A stretch of 20,590 nt of DNA, from the IMG/VR virus record IMGVR_UViG_3300034121_000924, positions 1-20,590 of that record; one strand, given 5' to 3'. Origin of the DNA: a virus. The position numbers and the translations under genes were made by a program. The notes beneath the pieces are model-generated. The model saw only the letters and a list, made by a program, of their open reading frames with translations, had not been told where the DNA came from and made no database searches. Shown in pieces: positions 20,449 through 20,590 of this stretch (positions are counted from its first letter, which is position 1; the number at the start of each line of letters is the position of its first letter).

Positions 20449-20590
20449 ATGAACTATTCCGAATATTTTGAAAATAAAGTAGCTACTATCCTTTCTAATA
20501 GTTTCAACTTAACCATCTTAAAAACAAAAGCTGTCAACCAACTTGACTTTATCTCTGAAACTCTGTCACTAGAGACAATGGATGAAGTTT
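20449..20590 (+). CDS. Hypothetical protein, partial, divergent
   Basis: The only plus-strand gene. It opens with an ATG six bases after AAGGAGA and stays open to the right edge (47 codons; MNYSEYFENKVATILSNSF..., then LDFISETLSLETMDEV). It is acidic and likely helical; I do not recognise it. It marks the switch point between two divergent transcription blocks. The C-terminus is outside the window. Confidence 0.65.
   Translation, partial: MNYSEYFENKVATILSNSFNLTILKTKAVNQLDFISETLSLETMDEV

Overview
The window is a piece of a lytic, T7-like podovirus genome (or prophage-type relative), AT-rich and tightly packed. The case rests on a single-subunit phage RNA polymerase, a family A DNA polymerase with 3'-5' exonuclease domain, a TOPRIM-DnaB-type primase-helicase, a FEN-type 5'-3' exonuclease and an ssDNA-binding protein, all on the minus strand. 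Most neighbouring genes overlap or abut (ATGA and TAATG junctions). No tRNA, rRNA, CRISPR array or IS element was seen. The host cannot be read from the sequence; the low GC and the ribonucleotide reductase, MazG-like and small-gene content resemble marine podoviruses, which is inference only.

Layout, in transcription order from right to left. A divergent plus-strand gene starts at 20449 and leaves the window. The minus-strand block begins at 20409 with three unknown genes, a gamma-glutamylcyclotransferase-like gene and a conserved phage protein (to 18382). A 154-bp spacer (18228-18381) holds an A12 tract, an inverted repeat and a possible 22-codon membrane peptide. The RNA polymerase gene (18111-14367) follows. 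It is split into three exons by two related group I introns, each carrying an HNH homing endonuclease ORF. After it come SSB, a nucleoside deoxyribosyltransferase-like gene, a DUF3310-like gene, a nucleotidyltransferase-like gene, DNA polymerase, several small unknown genes, the 5'-3' exonuclease, a GIY-YIG nuclease, an FGDN-motif gene and primase-helicase. The left part carries a GNAT acetyltransferase, a small Cys-rich protein, a MazG-like hydrolase, a PTH2-like protein, a metallophosphoesterase, a small LigA-Ia-like protein, a free-standing HNH-AP2 endonuclease, and class Ia ribonucleotide reductase beta and alpha (alpha runs off the left edge).

How it fits together: the phage RNA polymerase would transcribe the block. 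SSB, polymerase, exonuclease and primase-helicase form the replisome. Ribonucleotide reductase, the deoxyribosyltransferase-like protein, the MazG-like protein and possibly the DUF3310 protein would adjust the nucleotide pool. The order polymerase-exonuclease-(GIY-YIG)-primase/helicase differs from T7, where primase/helicase precedes polymerase.

The most notable feature is the twin-intron RNA polymerase. I placed both splice junctions from the sequence: each has a P1 helix with a U.G pair at the 5' splice site and a terminal intron G. Splicing restores the conserved DFR-GR and TSAYG motifs without gap relative to T7 RNA polymerase, giving a 752-residue protein. Secondary points are the absence of ATG starts for RNA polymerase, DNA polymerase, exonuclease and metallophosphoesterase (TTG is the best candidate in each), and an intron ORF that ends inside the downstream exon.
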